Shown here piece after piece: positions 17,284 to 25,654 of a stretch of 64,000 nt of DNA. The stretch covers positions 1 through 64,000 of the forward strand of contig NZ_QVLT01000025.1 of assembly GCF_003417065.2 (NCBI RefSeq), written 5' to 3'. The stretch's first letter is position 1. Every line of letters begins with the position of its first letter. Below the pieces are notes generated by a model. It was not told the origin of the DNA. It saw only the letters and a list, made by a program, of their open reading frames with translations, and did not search any database. The DNA comes from Hymenobacter lapidiphilus (GTDB lineage: Bacteria; Bacteroidota; Bacteroidia; Cytophagales; Hymenobacteraceae). The position numbers were made by a program, and so were the translations under genes.

Positions 17284-17976
17284 TTAGCGGACGGGTTTCT
17301 TTAACAAGCGGTTTTGCAGCGCCTCCCGGTAGCTCTCGGCCAGCGGAATAGGGACTGTTCCGACGGTTACCTGATGGCGCTCAATTTTGCGAATAGCCTT
17401 CAAGGCCACTATATACGACTTATGCACCCGGATGAACTCCTGGGCCGGCAGGGTGGCCAGCATGTCGGTGATCGTCATGCGAGTGCTCACCTGTCGATCC
17501 TGCTCCTGAATGAATAGCAAATTGGTATCCGACTGAATGTAGAGCACCTGCTCCACGTTGACGCGAATCCAGTCGTAGCCATCCTTCACGAAAATGCTGG
17601 GTGGGCCCTCCGGCGCGGGCATTACGTGGGCGTAGGCCCGGTTGCAGGCCTGCAGAAACCGGCCAAACTCGATGGGCTTGAGCAAGTAGTCGAGCGCTTG
17701 CAGCGAAAACCCCTCCACCGCATGCTCGGCATAGGCCGTCGTAAACACGATAGGCTTTTGCAGGGGCGCAATCAGCCGGGCAAAATCCACCCCGCGCACA
17801 TCGGGCATCTCGATGTCGAGAAACAGCAAATCGACGCGTTGGGTGTGCAGGCAGGCCAGGGCCTCACTGGTGCTCAGAAAGGTATGGGTGAGCTGCATAA
17901 ACGGCACCTTGGCCGCGTAGCGCTGCAATACCTCCAGCGCGGCAGGCTCATCATCGAGGGCGATGGCGTGTAACAT
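17284..17976 (-). CDS. LytTR-type response regulator
   Basis: 230 residues from ATG 17976 (a GTG at 17982 is also open). Receiver domain about 1-120 with acidic pocket ALDDEP, phospho-Asp in LLFLDIEMPD and the conserved Lys in YLLKPIEFGRF. The C-terminal LytTR domain (about 135-230; ILFIQEQDRQVSTRM-like strands, FIRVHKSYIVAL) binds DNA. It lies 6 bases downstream of the histidine-kinase gene and completes a LytS/LytR-like pair common in Bacteroidota. Because the kinase is frameshifted, the regulator may be uncoupled from its signal. Confidence 0.9.
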   Translation of the reverse strand: MLHAIALDDEPAALEVLQRYAAKVPFMQLTHTFLSTSEALACLHTQRVDLLFLDIEMPDVRGVDFARLIAPLQKPIVFTTAYAEHAVEGFSLQALDYLLKPIEFGRFLQACNRAYAHVMPAPEGPPSIFVKDGYDWIRVNVEQVLYIQSDTNLLFIQEQDRQVSTRMTITDMLATLPAQEFIRVHKSYIVALKAIRKIERHQVTVGTVPIPLAESYREALQNRLLKKPVR

Positions 17977-17982
17977 GAGCAC

Positions 17983-18999
17983 CTATAGGTCGAGGGTGAG
18001 AAGGACGATGAACGAATCGGCGGTTTGCTGAATGTGCAGCTCGTGCCGCCCGGCATACATGAGGGCCAGCCGCTGCCGGGCGTGGCAATACCGGTCCCCG
18101 GACCAGGCCGGTCGGCTGCTGCCGGGGCAATGCTGTTGGCTACCCGCATCCGCAGGCGCCGGTTTTCCACCACTACCTCCAACTCGATGAAGGCGGGCTG
18201 CACAAAGCTAATGCCGTACTGGTAGGCGTTTTCGATGAACGGAATCAGCAGCAGCGGGGCAATGTCGGCGCGCTGGCCGTCCCATTCCAGCTGAGTGGCC
18301 ACCTGCAGGCCTTCGCGCTGGGGAAGGCGGGCGCGCTGTAGGGCCAGGTACTTTTCCAGAAACGAAAACTCGTGCTCGACAGAAGTCAGTGGCTGGGTCG
18401 ACTCCTGCAGGGTGAAGCGCATGATGCCCGCCAGCTGCTGAATTAGGTCGGCCACCGTTTCGTTGTCGGCGCGCTGGGCCTCGTTGTAGATGGTGTTGAG
18501 GGCGTTGAACAGAAAATGCGGGTTTACGCGGGCCTTGAGCGCCGTCAGCTCGGCCTCTACTTTCTGCCGGAGTAGGTGGCCCTGCGCCCGACGGGCCCGA
18601 AACGAGTCGGCTACGTACCCATAAGCCCCGATGAAAGCCAGCAGCACCGCCGTCAGCAGCAGGTTCTCATCGATGAATTCGGGCACGTGCCGTGCGGATC
18701 TGCAGCAGTTCGAACAGCCCCCAGCCCAGGGCGCACAGCCAGTTACCGTACAACCAGCCGGCTCGGCCGGGGCCCAGCAGCCAGCGCTGGAACGCCAGCC
18801 GGTAGTTAAGGTGGGCCACGGCCCCCAAAGCGGCCAGCAGCAGCGCGATGCCGAGCAGGTAGCGCGCCAGTCCCCCCACGGCGGGCGCATCGGCCTCGTT
18901 TTGCCACATGGCCACGTATAGCAGCCGGCCCCAGTAGGCGAGCAGGCCGGTGAGGACCAGGGCAAAAAGTAGGGCCGGAGCCGGCCGGAGACGAGGCAT
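17983..18999 (-). pseudogene. LytS-type sensor histidine kinase, two frameshifts
   Basis: Three frames must be joined to obtain the protein. Frame 1 (18999 to about 18690) encodes transmembrane helices beginning MPRLRPAPALLFALVL. Frame 2 (about 18690-18095) carries another membrane helix and the His_kinase/HATPase core: VNPHFLFNALNTIYNEAQ with the phospho-His, and PFIENAYQYGIS. Frame 3 (about 18095-17983) gives ARQRLALMYAGRHELHI and the end of the ATPase domain. The second break falls inside the G-box after GTGI, where the usual Gly-Leu-Ala-Asn is shortened. Either the gene has decayed or the read has indels; two separate breaks favour decay. Confidence 0.8.
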
Positions 19000-19009
19000 A
19001 AGCGGGCAG

Positions 19010-19414
19010 TTACTTGGCGCGGGGCACGGTTAGCTTGAGACGCTGGGTTTCGCGCTGCCCCTGCTCCTCGCTCACGGGCGCCATCAGCAGCGTACGAGTT
19101 AGAAAATCCACTTCTTCCACGGCTTTAATATAGTATGTGCGGCCAGCTTGGACCTCCAGCCGCGTGATTTGGTTGTCGGATGGATAGCTCACCGACTCAA
19201 TCTTTACCCGCCCCGGTGCCACCTCCAGCTGCAGGTACCGATTGGTGGGCAAGCTACCCCATTGTTTGTCGTTGATTTTGATGGCGTAGGAAGTACCGTA
19301 GAACTCGCGCTGCCGGTAAATTACTAGCCGCGCCGGGGTGCTCTGCGGCGCGGGGGGCGCCTCGACCCAGCCACTCAGCAGCAGCCACGTCGCCAGGAGT
19401 ACGGACGTCCTCAT
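19010..19414 (-). CDS. Exported DUF2846-like small protein
   Basis: 134 residues with an N-terminal signal peptide (LLATWLLLSGWVEA). The mature part (RLVIYRQREFYGTSYAIKIN, then TYYIKAVEEVDFLTRTL) resembles the beta-rich DUF2846 family of small envelope proteins. Its ATG overlaps the stop of the outer-membrane-type gene by 4 bases, and the histidine kinase starts 10 bases downstream, so these genes form one operon. Function unknown. Confidence 0.65.
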   Translation of the reverse strand: MRTSVLLATWLLLSGWVEAPPAPQSTPARLVIYRQREFYGTSYAIKINDKQWGSLPTNRYLQLEVAPGRVKIESVSYPSDNQITRLEVQAGRTYYIKAVEEVDFLTRTLLMAPVSEEQGQRETQRLKLTVPRAK

Positions 19415-20172
19415 TTGCCAGGGCGGAAGTTACTCGACACATAGAAGCCGACCTGCAGGTAGAGCTGACTGATCCGGTCGGCGGGAAACCCATCTACTAC
19501 AAACGGCCCCGACTTCCACTTGCTCGGCTGCCACCCCCGCCGGTAGCCCAGGCGAAGGACGCTACCAACGTTTGCGCGGCGCTTCTCCCGCTGCGAAAGC
19601 TCCACGTTAAGGTCCCAGTACGGGTTGTCCAGCTTCAAAGACGAAATGTCACCATTATGGCTGTAACGCGCCAAGCTGCCCGTATAAGCCACGGTTTGAT
19701 TGAAGCGGTTGATAACGGCGTAGTCGTAGCTGAGATTACCCGCGCCGAAGTTGAGATACAAGCGCATATTCCGGTCGTTGAGCACATCGTACCCCAGCAT
19801 GGCGCCCGAATTGTTGGCGTAGGTGCGCCGCACTACGAGGGCATCGCGCTCATTCGGACCGTAAGCATTGACGCCGTATCCGAATTGTCCCAGGAATTTG
19901 AACCGCTTATAGCGCCCCCCCCCGTGGTAGTGTACGAACGGGTCGCCCGTAGCTTCCCGCTTGATCGCGTACTGGCGAAAAAACGAGTTCATATTGGCCA
20001 TGTTGGTCAGGGCCATCATGTACCCCCCTTCGACTATAACGCTAAATCTGTAATCACTTTTGGGTAGGATGATGGCGGCCGGGGCAGCAGCCACCTGGGT
20101 CGAGTCTACCGCCGTTTGGCTTACGGCCGCCCGGCTCAGCAGCAGGAGCAATACAAGTAAGATGCGTGGCAT
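19411..20172 (-). CDS. Outer-membrane beta-barrel-like protein
   Basis: 253 residues with a signal peptide (ILLVLLLLLSRAAVSQ). The mature protein alternates polar and aromatic residues in strands (FKFLGQFGYGVNAYG, MRLYLNFGAGNLSYDY, SQLYLQVGFYVSSNF), typical of small outer-membrane barrels. First gene of the operon barrel - DUF2846-like - kinase - regulator. Likely the output or sensed component of the LytTR system; that is inference. Confidence 0.65.
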   Translation of the reverse strand: MPRILLVLLLLLSRAAVSQTAVDSTQVAAAPAAIILPKSDYRFSVIVEGGYMMALTNMANMNSFFRQYAIKREATGDPFVHYHGGGRYKRFKFLGQFGYGVNAYGPNERDALVVRRTYANNSGAMLGYDVLNDRNMRLYLNFGAGNLSYDYAVINRFNQTVAYTGSLARYSHNGDISSLKLDNPYWDLNVELSQREKRRANVGSVLRLGYRRGWQPSKWKSGPFVVDGFPADRISQLYLQVGFYVSSNFRPGK

Positions 20173-20336
20173 ACACGAAGGGGGCTAAGCAGTGATTGAT
20201 GCTCCAAAACAACCCCCGCCTAGCCGCCCCCGCAACGCCGCGTGGCCAACACCCCCAACTTTGTGGGCAAATGCTTCTATTTTGTGTCGTCAGTTATGCA
20301 CTATGCGCGTTGCACGATACAGTGCGTCCTTACCAC

Positions 20337-20366
20337 AGCCTTTAGAAACCACCGTTTGGCTGAACA
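20337..20366 (-). repeat. Array repeat, degenerate short-type copy
   Basis: Reads CTTTAGAAACCACCGTTTGG then CTGAAC, which aligns in reverse orientation with the short-type array repeat. It would mark the left edge of the repeat-bounded array. Low similarity. Confidence 0.35.
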
Positions 20367-20433
20367 CATCTGAGACCGACATACGCCTTCCTATTCTTTT
20401 TCTTTCTGTACGCGTACTGCGCCTGTTCCCTCC

Positions 20434-20559
20434 ATGCCCGATATTACCTCGTTTGACTCCCTAGACTATGCCCTGCAGCAGGTGAGCGGCAAACCTACCG
20501 TACTAGAAGCGCTCTGGGATGGCGACACGCAGGGCTGGTATTTTGAGGTGGTAGGGTAA
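20434..20559 (+). pseudogene. 5' remnant of a gene cut by an IS3-family element
   Basis: ATG at 20434 opens a frame (PDITSFDSLDYALQQVSG, ALWDGDTQGWYF) that runs into the left end of the IS at 20544 and stops 16 bases inside it. The LWDGDTQGW motif looks like a genuine conserved protein start. Its 3' part is not found beyond the right IS end, so the insertion was followed by loss or rearrangement. Confidence 0.55.
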
Positions 20560-20594
20560 ATGTGGACAGAATAGGGTCTTATCTTTCGAATGTC

Positions 20595-20891
20595 ATGAAA
20601 GACAGCCCCAAACCTACTAAACGCCGGCACTACGACGCCGCCTTCCGGGCCGAAGCCCTGCGCCTGGCTGATGAAAGCCGCTCGACCCAGGCCGCGGCAC
20701 GCGCCCTGAACATCGACCCTAAACGCATCTACAAGTGGCAAAAGGAAGCCCTTACCCCGGTGGCTGCTGCCCGTGGAGCGGAACTCGACCCGGCCACCGC
20801 CGCCGAATTGCGCCAGTTGCGGGCCGCCAATCGGCGGCAGGCGCAGGAGTTAGAAATTTTAAAAAAAGCCATCGCCAGTTGCCTGCTTTAA
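20595..20891 (+). CDS. IS3-family transposase OrfA
   Basis: 98 residues from ATG 20595: HTH_Tnp_1 domain (YDAAFRAEALRLADESRSTQ) followed by a leucine-zipper-like helix (LRQLRAANRRQAQELEILKK). The run of seven A after TTTT at about 20859 is a typical slippery site for frameshifting into OrfB. Here, however, OrfA ends at a TAA and OrfB is in the same reading frame, 27 bases later, unlike the -1 overlap in copy 2. Confidence 0.85.
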   Translation: MKDSPKPTKRRHYDAAFRAEALRLADESRSTQAAARALNIDPKRIYKWQKEALTPVAAARGAELDPATAAELRQLRAANRRQAQELEILKKAIASCLL

Positions 20892-20918
20892 GCGCAGGCT
20901 CTCGCAGACACCGGACCA

Positions 20919-21818
20919 ATGAGCCGCTACCGTTTCATCGAAGCGCAACGCGGCCACTATCCCGTGCGGCTGCTCTGCCAGTTGGTGCAGGTGCCCGCCA
21001 GCGGCTACTATGCGTGGCAACGGGGTCAGCAACAGGCCGTAACTCAGCCGGAGCCGGCCTGGGAAACGGCGTTGGTCAAGGTCTTTGGGGTGCACAAGCG
21101 CTGCTATGGTACGCGCCGCCTCCAAGTCGCGCTGCGCAAAAAGGGCCACTGGGTGGGTCGTCAGCGCCTGCGGGCGGCTATGCGCCGCCGGGGCCTGCAC
21201 GCACTCCAGCCGAAAGCATTTACCCCGCGCACCACCGACTCCACGCACGGGCTGCGCTGCGCCCCGAACCGGCTGCTGGACCAGCCCAAGCCCGCTCAGG
21301 CCAACCGGGTTTGGGTCAGCGACATCACGTATCTGCCCCTGGCTAACGGCGACTGGGCCTACCTGTGCGCTTTTCAGGACATGGCCAGCAAGCAAGTAGT
21401 TGGCTGGCAGGCCGGGGCTGCCATGCCCGAGGAACTGGTGACCAGTGCTTTACAGCGCGCCTTATGGTCCCAACCGCCCACCCCGGGCCTGCTCGTGCAC
21501 TCCGACCGCGGCGGGCAATACTGTGGCAACGCCTATCGGCAATTGCTCCACGACCACCACGCCCTGCGCTCGCAGAGCCGCCGCCGCGACTGCTACGATA
21601 ATGCACAGGCCGAAAGTCTGTGGTCACGCCTCAAAACAGAGGTCCTCGAAGTCCGCGAGCGGCCCGTTTTTGCGGATTTGGCTGACGCGCAACGCAGCGT
21701 CGCCGAGTATTTTGACTACTATAATCACGAGCGGCTGCACTCCAGCATCGACTACCAGACGCCGTATCACACTCATCAACAGCTCCTTCAACTTAATGCC
21801 CTAAACTGTCCAGCGTAA
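20919..21818 (+). CDS. IS3-family transposase OrfB (DDE)
   Basis: 299 residues. HTH_21 domain (VKVFGVHKRCYGTRRLQVAL) followed by an rve core with the catalytic residues Asp in VSDITYLP, Asp in VHSDRGGQYC and Glu in QAESLWSRLKTE. The frame is intact. It is in the same frame as OrfA and separated by a stop, so a standard -1 shift would not fuse the two; it may be translated independently from ATG 20919. Confidence 0.9.
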   Translation: MSRYRFIEAQRGHYPVRLLCQLVQVPASGYYAWQRGQQQAVTQPEPAWETALVKVFGVHKRCYGTRRLQVALRKKGHWVGRQRLRAAMRRRGLHALQPKAFTPRTTDSTHGLRCAPNRLLDQPKPAQANRVWVSDITYLPLANGDWAYLCAFQDMASKQVVGWQAGAAMPEELVTSALQRALWSQPPTPGLLVHSDRGGQYCGNAYRQLLHDHHALRSQSRRRDCYDNAQAESLWSRLKTEVLEVRERPVFADLADAQRSVAEYFDYYNHERLHSSIDYQTPYHTHQQLLQLNALNCPA

Positions 21819-21846
21819 TCGGACCACCTCAGTAATACCTCCTATC

Positions 21847-22518
21847 ATGACAGATTTCAGCGACCCCTCATTTGATCTAGAGGCCTATATGGCTCCCTTT
21901 GCAGCACGTTTAGCCGAAGATTTTGTAAAAGCAGAACTTGATAGCAAGAAGTTCTTGGCGCATTATGGAGACTTTGCTGACTTCCTTTATCGACCAGAAT
22001 TTGACCATTTTTTGAGAAAAGAGGTGCTGTTCTTCTGGGACCCATCAGGAGAATACCTGGCCTTTTTAGACAACGACCACTGGCCAGAAAAGCATTCGTT
22101 CAACTTCCCCGGGCCATTCTATTCGGGAGAGTCCGATACCTGCGGCACAGGTGTTTGCCAGGCTCCCAGCAACGTGATGAATGATGAGCATTGCTGTGAG
22201 TATGTTTTCAAGCAACCGACCACCTATTATGAATTCCTCTGTGTGGTGAATGCGGCAGCTGTAGAAGTATTTGACAGTTTTTCTTCCAATGGAAATGACC
22301 ACTGGACGGTTCAGGAATGCAGAACGTGGTGGCGCAACAGAGAGCACCTGTTAAGCAGCTTGGCCAATGAGGAGCTTGTAAAGATGAATGACGGACAAGC
22401 GCAGCTGTACATTGACTACCTCAATGGGGAAGCCGAGATGGACCTACGGCGTTACTGCTACTTCCTAGAAAACGGGGTCTATCCAACCAGTCCAAGCCTT
22501 ATTCTACCTGAACTATAA
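21847..22518 (+). CDS. Unknown protein, first gene of the cassette array
   Basis: 223 residues, acidic and aromatic, no signal peptide, family not recognised. ATG 21847 lies 15 bases after the right end of the IS, so its native promoter region has been replaced. Codon usage is clearly more AT-rich than in the flanking genes, a sign of separate origin. A short-type array repeat begins 2 bases after the stop. Size, acidity and isolation would suit an immunity-like or adaptor protein, but nothing shows this. Confidence 0.6.
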   Translation: MTDFSDPSFDLEAYMAPFAARLAEDFVKAELDSKKFLAHYGDFADFLYRPEFDHFLRKEVLFFWDPSGEYLAFLDNDHWPEKHSFNFPGPFYSGESDTCGTGVCQAPSNVMNDEHCCEYVFKQPTTYYEFLCVVNAAAVEVFDSFSSNGNDHWTVQECRTWWRNREHLLSSLANEELVKMNDGQAQLYIDYLNGEAEMDLRRYCYFLENGVYPTSPSLILPEL

Positions 22519-22520
22519 TT

Positions 22521-22552
22521 CTCGTTTCGCTATTCGGACCGTTTCTTTGAAC
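22521..22552 (-). repeat. Array repeat, short type, reverse orientation
   Basis: CTCGTTTCGCTATTCGGACC then GTTTCTTTGAAC. Begins 2 bases after a stop codon. Closest to the copy at 39935 in the opposite orientation. Confidence 0.65.
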
Positions 22553-22662
22553 GACATATAGAGTGCCTGTGAAGGAAAGTCCCCATATACTTAATAGCGG
22601 AAATCGATGTATTTTGGTAAGCTGTAACTTGTTGGCTCACTCCACATAACCCCTTTTACCCA

Positions 22663-22893
22663 ATGGCTTTTATTTCCATCAAAGACCCTCAAAATCCCCA
22701 AAACCAACACATCATTAATCTTGACAATGTGGTGAGCATCAAACGAGAAGTAAACCAACAGACGCCTGATCGTTACGATCATGTCGTTGTCATCGCATAT
22801 ACATGCTCAGTGGCAACAACATTTACTTACCCTGACGAGGCAAGTGCAAAGAGTGGATATTCAGACATGATTAAGTACTTAGGAGTGGTATAA
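22663..22893 (+). CDS. Small unknown protein
   Basis: 76 residues, starting MAFISIKDPQNPQNQHIINL. A short beta-rich protein with no signal peptide; family not recognised. AT-rich like the preceding gene. It ends shortly before a strong terminator and is a single-gene unit of the array. A good ATG and separate terminator support it as real. Confidence 0.6.
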   Translation: MAFISIKDPQNPQNQHIINLDNVVSIKREVNQQTPDRYDHVVVIAYTCSVATTFTYPDEASAKSGYSDMIKYLGVV

Positions 22894-22942
22894 TAAGCGT
22901 AAAGATTACCGTAAGTGGTCACTCTTTATGTTCCCCTGTTTC

Positions 22943-22974
22943 AGCCCCGACCCTTCACGGTTGGGGCTTTTTTT
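22943..22974 (+). terminator. Rho-independent terminator
   Basis: AGCCCCGACC pairs with GGTTGGGGCT (one G-T pair) and is followed by seven T. It lies 50 bases after the preceding small gene. Confidence 0.85.
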
Positions 22975-23040
22975 GTGTTCTTGCCGGACCGGTTCATAAG
23001 GGCAAATCTATGGTGCATGGCTTGTGGCACTTCTTAAACG

Positions 23041-23093
23041 AACCCTCCTTTCAGCAAACGGCACGCGTTTACCTTGCCACCGTTTTTGTGTAC
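23041..23093 (-). repeat. Array repeat, full type, reverse orientation
   Basis: AACCCTCCTTTCAGCAAACG, then GCACGCGTTTACC, then TTGCCACCGTTTTTGTG. It ends 43 bases before the arsR-type start codon, so its distal part may also serve the mercury operon promoter. Confidence 0.7.
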
Positions 23094-23136
23094 TTTAGCA
23101 TTCGCTTAAATACAACGACGCACGTTTCGCCTCCTA

Positions 23137-23508
23137 GTGAATCCCCCCCCCTGCATTCGGGTTTTTGCCGACACCGACCACATTCAGCAGTGCCGGCAGC
23201 GCCTGACCCAGGTGGCCCCCGCCCTTAGCTCGCTGGCCAGTGTACTGGCCCTGGCTGGCAACGAAGTACGCCTGCAAATGCTCTTTCTGCTCGCCGACGA
23301 GCAGCTGTGCGTGTGCGACCTAGCCGACGTGCTGCAGATGACCGTCTCCGCCGTGTCGCAACACCTACGCAAGCTGAAAGATGGCGGCGTAGTCGCGGCC
23401 CGCAAAGTGGGCCAAACCGTGTTCTACACCCTTAATGCCGAGCACCTGCCGGTGCTGGAGCCCCTGCTCGCCCGCCTTACCACGACCCAACCCGAACCGA
23501 CTCCATGA
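23137..23508 (+). CDS. ArsR/SmtB-family metalloregulator
   Basis: 123 residues, GTG start at 23137. Winged-helix ArsR fold with the metal-binding signature QLCVCDLADVL in the alpha-3 position (Cys-x-Cys) and recognition helix TVSAVSQHLRKL. Such proteins repress metal-resistance operons and release DNA on binding As, Cd, Pb or Hg. It overlaps the mercuric transport gene by 4 bases (ATGA) and is likely to control this three-gene operon by binding upstream near 23095-23120. Confidence 0.9.
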   Translation: MNPPPCIRVFADTDHIQQCRQRLTQVAPALSSLASVLALAGNEVRLQMLFLLADEQLCVCDLADVLQMTVSAVSQHLRKLKDGGVVAARKVGQTVFYTLNAEHLPVLEPLLARLTTTQPEPTP

Positions 23509-24128
23509 CCAGCGCCCCCACCCAGCCCTCCAAGTCCTTGTTCGGCGCCGGCCTGCTGGCGGCGCTGGCCGCTTCGCTCTGCTGCATCACGCCGCTGCTG
23601 GCCGTGGTCGGCGGGCTTGGCGGCGCGGCCAGTTCATTCGCCTGGCTTGAACCGTACCGCCTTTACTTCGTGGCCCTCACGGTAGCTGTGCTCGGCTTCG
23701 CCTGGTATCGGCAGCTGCGTCCCGCTGCCGCAGCCGCCGACTGCTGCGCCGTGCCCGAGAAAAAGCCCTTGATGCAGACCACTGCTTTTCTCGGCGCCGT
23801 CACGGGGCTGGCCGCCCTGCTGCTGGCTTTCCCTTATTACGGGGCGGCGCTCCATCCCACGGCCAAGCCCAGCGCCCCAGCCGTTGCCGTCAACAACCCT
23901 GCCCCCGTGTGGCAGACCAAAACCTACCGCATCAGCGGCATGACCTGCGAGGCCTGCGCCCGCCACGTCGAAAGCGCCGTGCAGCAAGTGCCCGGCGTGC
24001 AAACCGTGGCCGTTTCCTACGACCAGGCCACCGCCCAGGTGCGCTTCGATGCCGCCCACGCGCAGGCGGCACAGGTCGAAAGCGCCATCAACAGCACCGG
24101 CTACCATGTCCAGAATCCCACCCGCTAA
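23505..24128 (+). CDS. merTP: MerT-MerP fusion, mercuric ion transporter (MerTP)
   Basis: 207 residues. N-terminal MerT-like membrane part with the paired cysteines in SLCCITPLLAVVGG and further hydrophobic helices (about 10-120); C-terminal heavy-metal-associated domain (about 140-205) with the GMTCEACARHVE metal-binding loop. In classical mer operons MerP passes Hg(II) to MerT for import and reduction; here the two are fused, as in several Bacteroidota. No merA reductase is present in the window, so import would have to couple to a reductase elsewhere. Confidence 0.9.
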   Translation: MTSAPTQPSKSLFGAGLLAALAASLCCITPLLAVVGGLGGAASSFAWLEPYRLYFVALTVAVLGFAWYRQLRPAAAAADCCAVPEKKPLMQTTAFLGAVTGLAALLLAFPYYGAALHPTAKPSAPAVAVNNPAPVWQTKTYRISGMTCEACARHVESAVQQVPGVQTVAVSYDQATAQVRFDAAHAQAAQVESAINSTGYHVQNPTR

Positions 24129-24166
24129 CCGCCGCCCGCTGACCGCCGCCCCATGACCGCCGCCCC

Positions 24167-24397
24167 ATGACCCCGACCCAACCCGTTACCCTGACCTCCG
24201 TGCTCACTTGCCCCGTCTGCCAGCACGCGCAGGCTGAGCAGATGCCCACCGACGCCTGCCAGTGGTTCTACGAATGCACCCGCTGCCACACCCTTCTCAA
24301 GCCCCTGGCCGGCGATTGCTGCGTGTACTGCTCGTACGGCTCCGTGCCGTGCCCGCCCATCCAAGAGCAGGGCAAAGGTGCTTGCGGTTGCTGCTAA
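24167..24397 (+). CDS. Cys-rich small protein of the mercury cassette
   Basis: 76 residues with many cysteines: LTCPVCQHAQ, ECTRCHTLL, GDCCVYCSYGSVPCPP and a C-terminal GACGCC. The GDCCVxCSYG segment marks a small conserved family found beside merTP-like genes. Likely a soluble metal-binding chaperone; no enzymatic motif. A full-type array repeat begins 4 bases after its stop, closing the cassette. Confidence 0.75.
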   Translation: MTPTQPVTLTSVLTCPVCQHAQAEQMPTDACQWFYECTRCHTLLKPLAGDCCVYCSYGSVPCPPIQEQGKGACGCC

Positions 24398-24401
24398 TTA
24401 T

Positions 24402-24453
24402 TCCCTCCTTTCTTCAAACAGAGCGCGTTTAGCTTCGGACCGTTTAGGTGAAC
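24402..24453 (-). repeat. Array repeat, full type, reverse orientation
   Basis: TCCCTCCTTTCTTCAAACAG, then AGCGCGTTTAGCTTCGG, then ACCGTTTAGGTGAAC. Nearly identical to the copy at 25655, and begins 4 bases after a stop codon. Confidence 0.8.
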
Positions 24454-24540
24454 GTCAAATTATAATTAAGAGTAACGTGTATTTTCCTCCATTGAATGTA
24501 AGATTCGTTGCACCGCATATCTCTCCAAGGCGTTAGTAAG

Positions 24541-25035
24541 ATGGAATGGGAGCAACTAAAACAAACCGTATATCGCCGCGACGGGGGATTGCGCGACATC
24601 TATGTCCGCGATGCAAGCCGGGCCGACTGGGCCGCGTGGATTGCCTTGGTTAACCGGGACTACCCGGTGCAGTGGACGGTGGAAGAGTACAACGATCAGG
24701 CGCCCGCTTGCGCAATTGACGCGAGCTTTATCGCCCGTTGGTGGGATGATGAAGAGCGTACGTCCACGTCCGCAACGATCTTCCTGGCCCATATTCATGT
24801 GCAGTGTTATTTTTTCGGAGATTTCGAACTGGAGAACGATATTTGCCCGAGCGAAATACAATGCTTGGCAGACCACGAAAGGCTTATGCAGTACCTGGTT
24901 GCGGTTTCCCTAACACTCGGTAAACAAGTGGTGATGACGGAGGAGGCCATTCATGACGCCCAGGTCTTTATACGCGTGAATGGCAGAAGCATTCATTACG
25001 AGGACATAGTCCAGGGCGCAGGGAGAAGCCACTAA
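24541..25035 (+). CDS. Unknown acidic protein in the array
   Basis: 164 residues from ATG 24541 (a TTG at 24508 is in frame). Starts MEWEQLKQTVYRRDGGLRDI; no signal peptide or membrane segment. Rich in Asp, Glu and Trp, resembling the many small immunity-like proteins of Bacteroidota, but no family is recognised. A short-type repeat starts 14 bases after the stop. Confidence 0.6.
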   Translation: MEWEQLKQTVYRRDGGLRDIYVRDASRADWAAWIALVNRDYPVQWTVEEYNDQAPACAIDASFIARWWDDEERTSTSATIFLAHIHVQCYFFGDFELENDICPSEIQCLADHERLMQYLVAVSLTLGKQVVMTEEAIHDAQVFIRVNGRSIHYEDIVQGAGRSH

Positions 25036-25049
25036 GTCGTAGGTTGAAT

Positions 25050-25083
25050 CTTCGTTTTGGCAAATCCGACCGTTTTCGTGAAC
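25050..25083 (-). repeat. Array repeat, short type, reverse orientation
   Basis: CTTCGTTTTGGCAAATCCGA then CCGTTTTCGTGAAC. The last 14 bases match the copy at 25655 exactly. Confidence 0.65.
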
Positions 25084-25189
25084 ACGCTGCTGCTGCATTT
25101 GACGCTTCATCCGATTGGGCAAGGAGCCCCCTACCTTGCGCGTCCCTGCCGGAGCCGGTTGTCGGTCGGCGTTTACTTTTCCCCTGCCC

Positions 25190-25654
25190 ATGCGCTCTTG
25201 GTTGCTGCTGCCGCTCTTTTTCCTTACATCCGGTACGCCCCGCTCGCCCCGCATCGTGCTGCCAGGGTATTTTACCTGCCGCGGGGCCCTCATGCTGGAA
25301 AGCGGCAACGGGCTCTCATGCTACGCCAAGACCCAGGCCGCGTGCCAAAACGGCCAACTCGTCTTGGCGTTTGAACGGCGCCTTTCCCCCCGCACGGCCC
25401 GGGCTCGGTTTGAAATCGCGGACACGGTGCACCTGCGCGTGGCCGCGCCCCGGCGTCAAGTAGACATCACGTACTGCTCGGCGGCCACAGGCAAGCCCCG
25501 CCAGTACTTCGTGCTGTACAAACGGGTGCCTGCCGCTGAGAAACGTTACCTGCCCTATCCGCTGCGCGCCTGGGGAGTCAGCGCACAGGGCCACTTGGTG
25601 GAGGTGCCGGTCAAATCCCTTCGCTGCCTCAACAACGATTACGGAGCGTATTAA
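25190..25654 (+). CDS. Exported unknown protein
   Basis: 154 residues from ATG 25190, with a signal peptide (WLLLPLFFLTSGTPR). The mature part contains several cysteines and beta strands; not recognised. A TTACTTTT box just upstream resembles the Bacteroidota -7 element. Its stop codon is immediately followed by a full-type array repeat, with no spacer at all. Confidence 0.6.
   Translation: MRSWLLLPLFFLTSGTPRSPRIVLPGYFTCRGALMLESGNGLSCYAKTQAACQNGQLVLAFERRLSPRTARARFEIADTVHLRVAAPRRQVDITYCSAATGKPRQYFVLYKRVPAAEKRYLPYPLRAWGVSAQGHLVEVPVKSLRCLNNDYGAY

Larger units (their letters stand above)
20544..21831 (+). mobile_element. IS3-family insertion sequence, copy 1
   Basis: Bounded by TGAGGTGGT at 20544 and its complement ACCACCTCA ending at 21831; a second matched block GGACAG lies at the same distance inside each end. 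It carries orfA (HTH) and orfB (DDE transposase). No direct target duplication is visible at these boundaries. Length about 1.29 kb fits the family. A related element with the same ends lies at 28269-29513. Confidence 0.85.
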
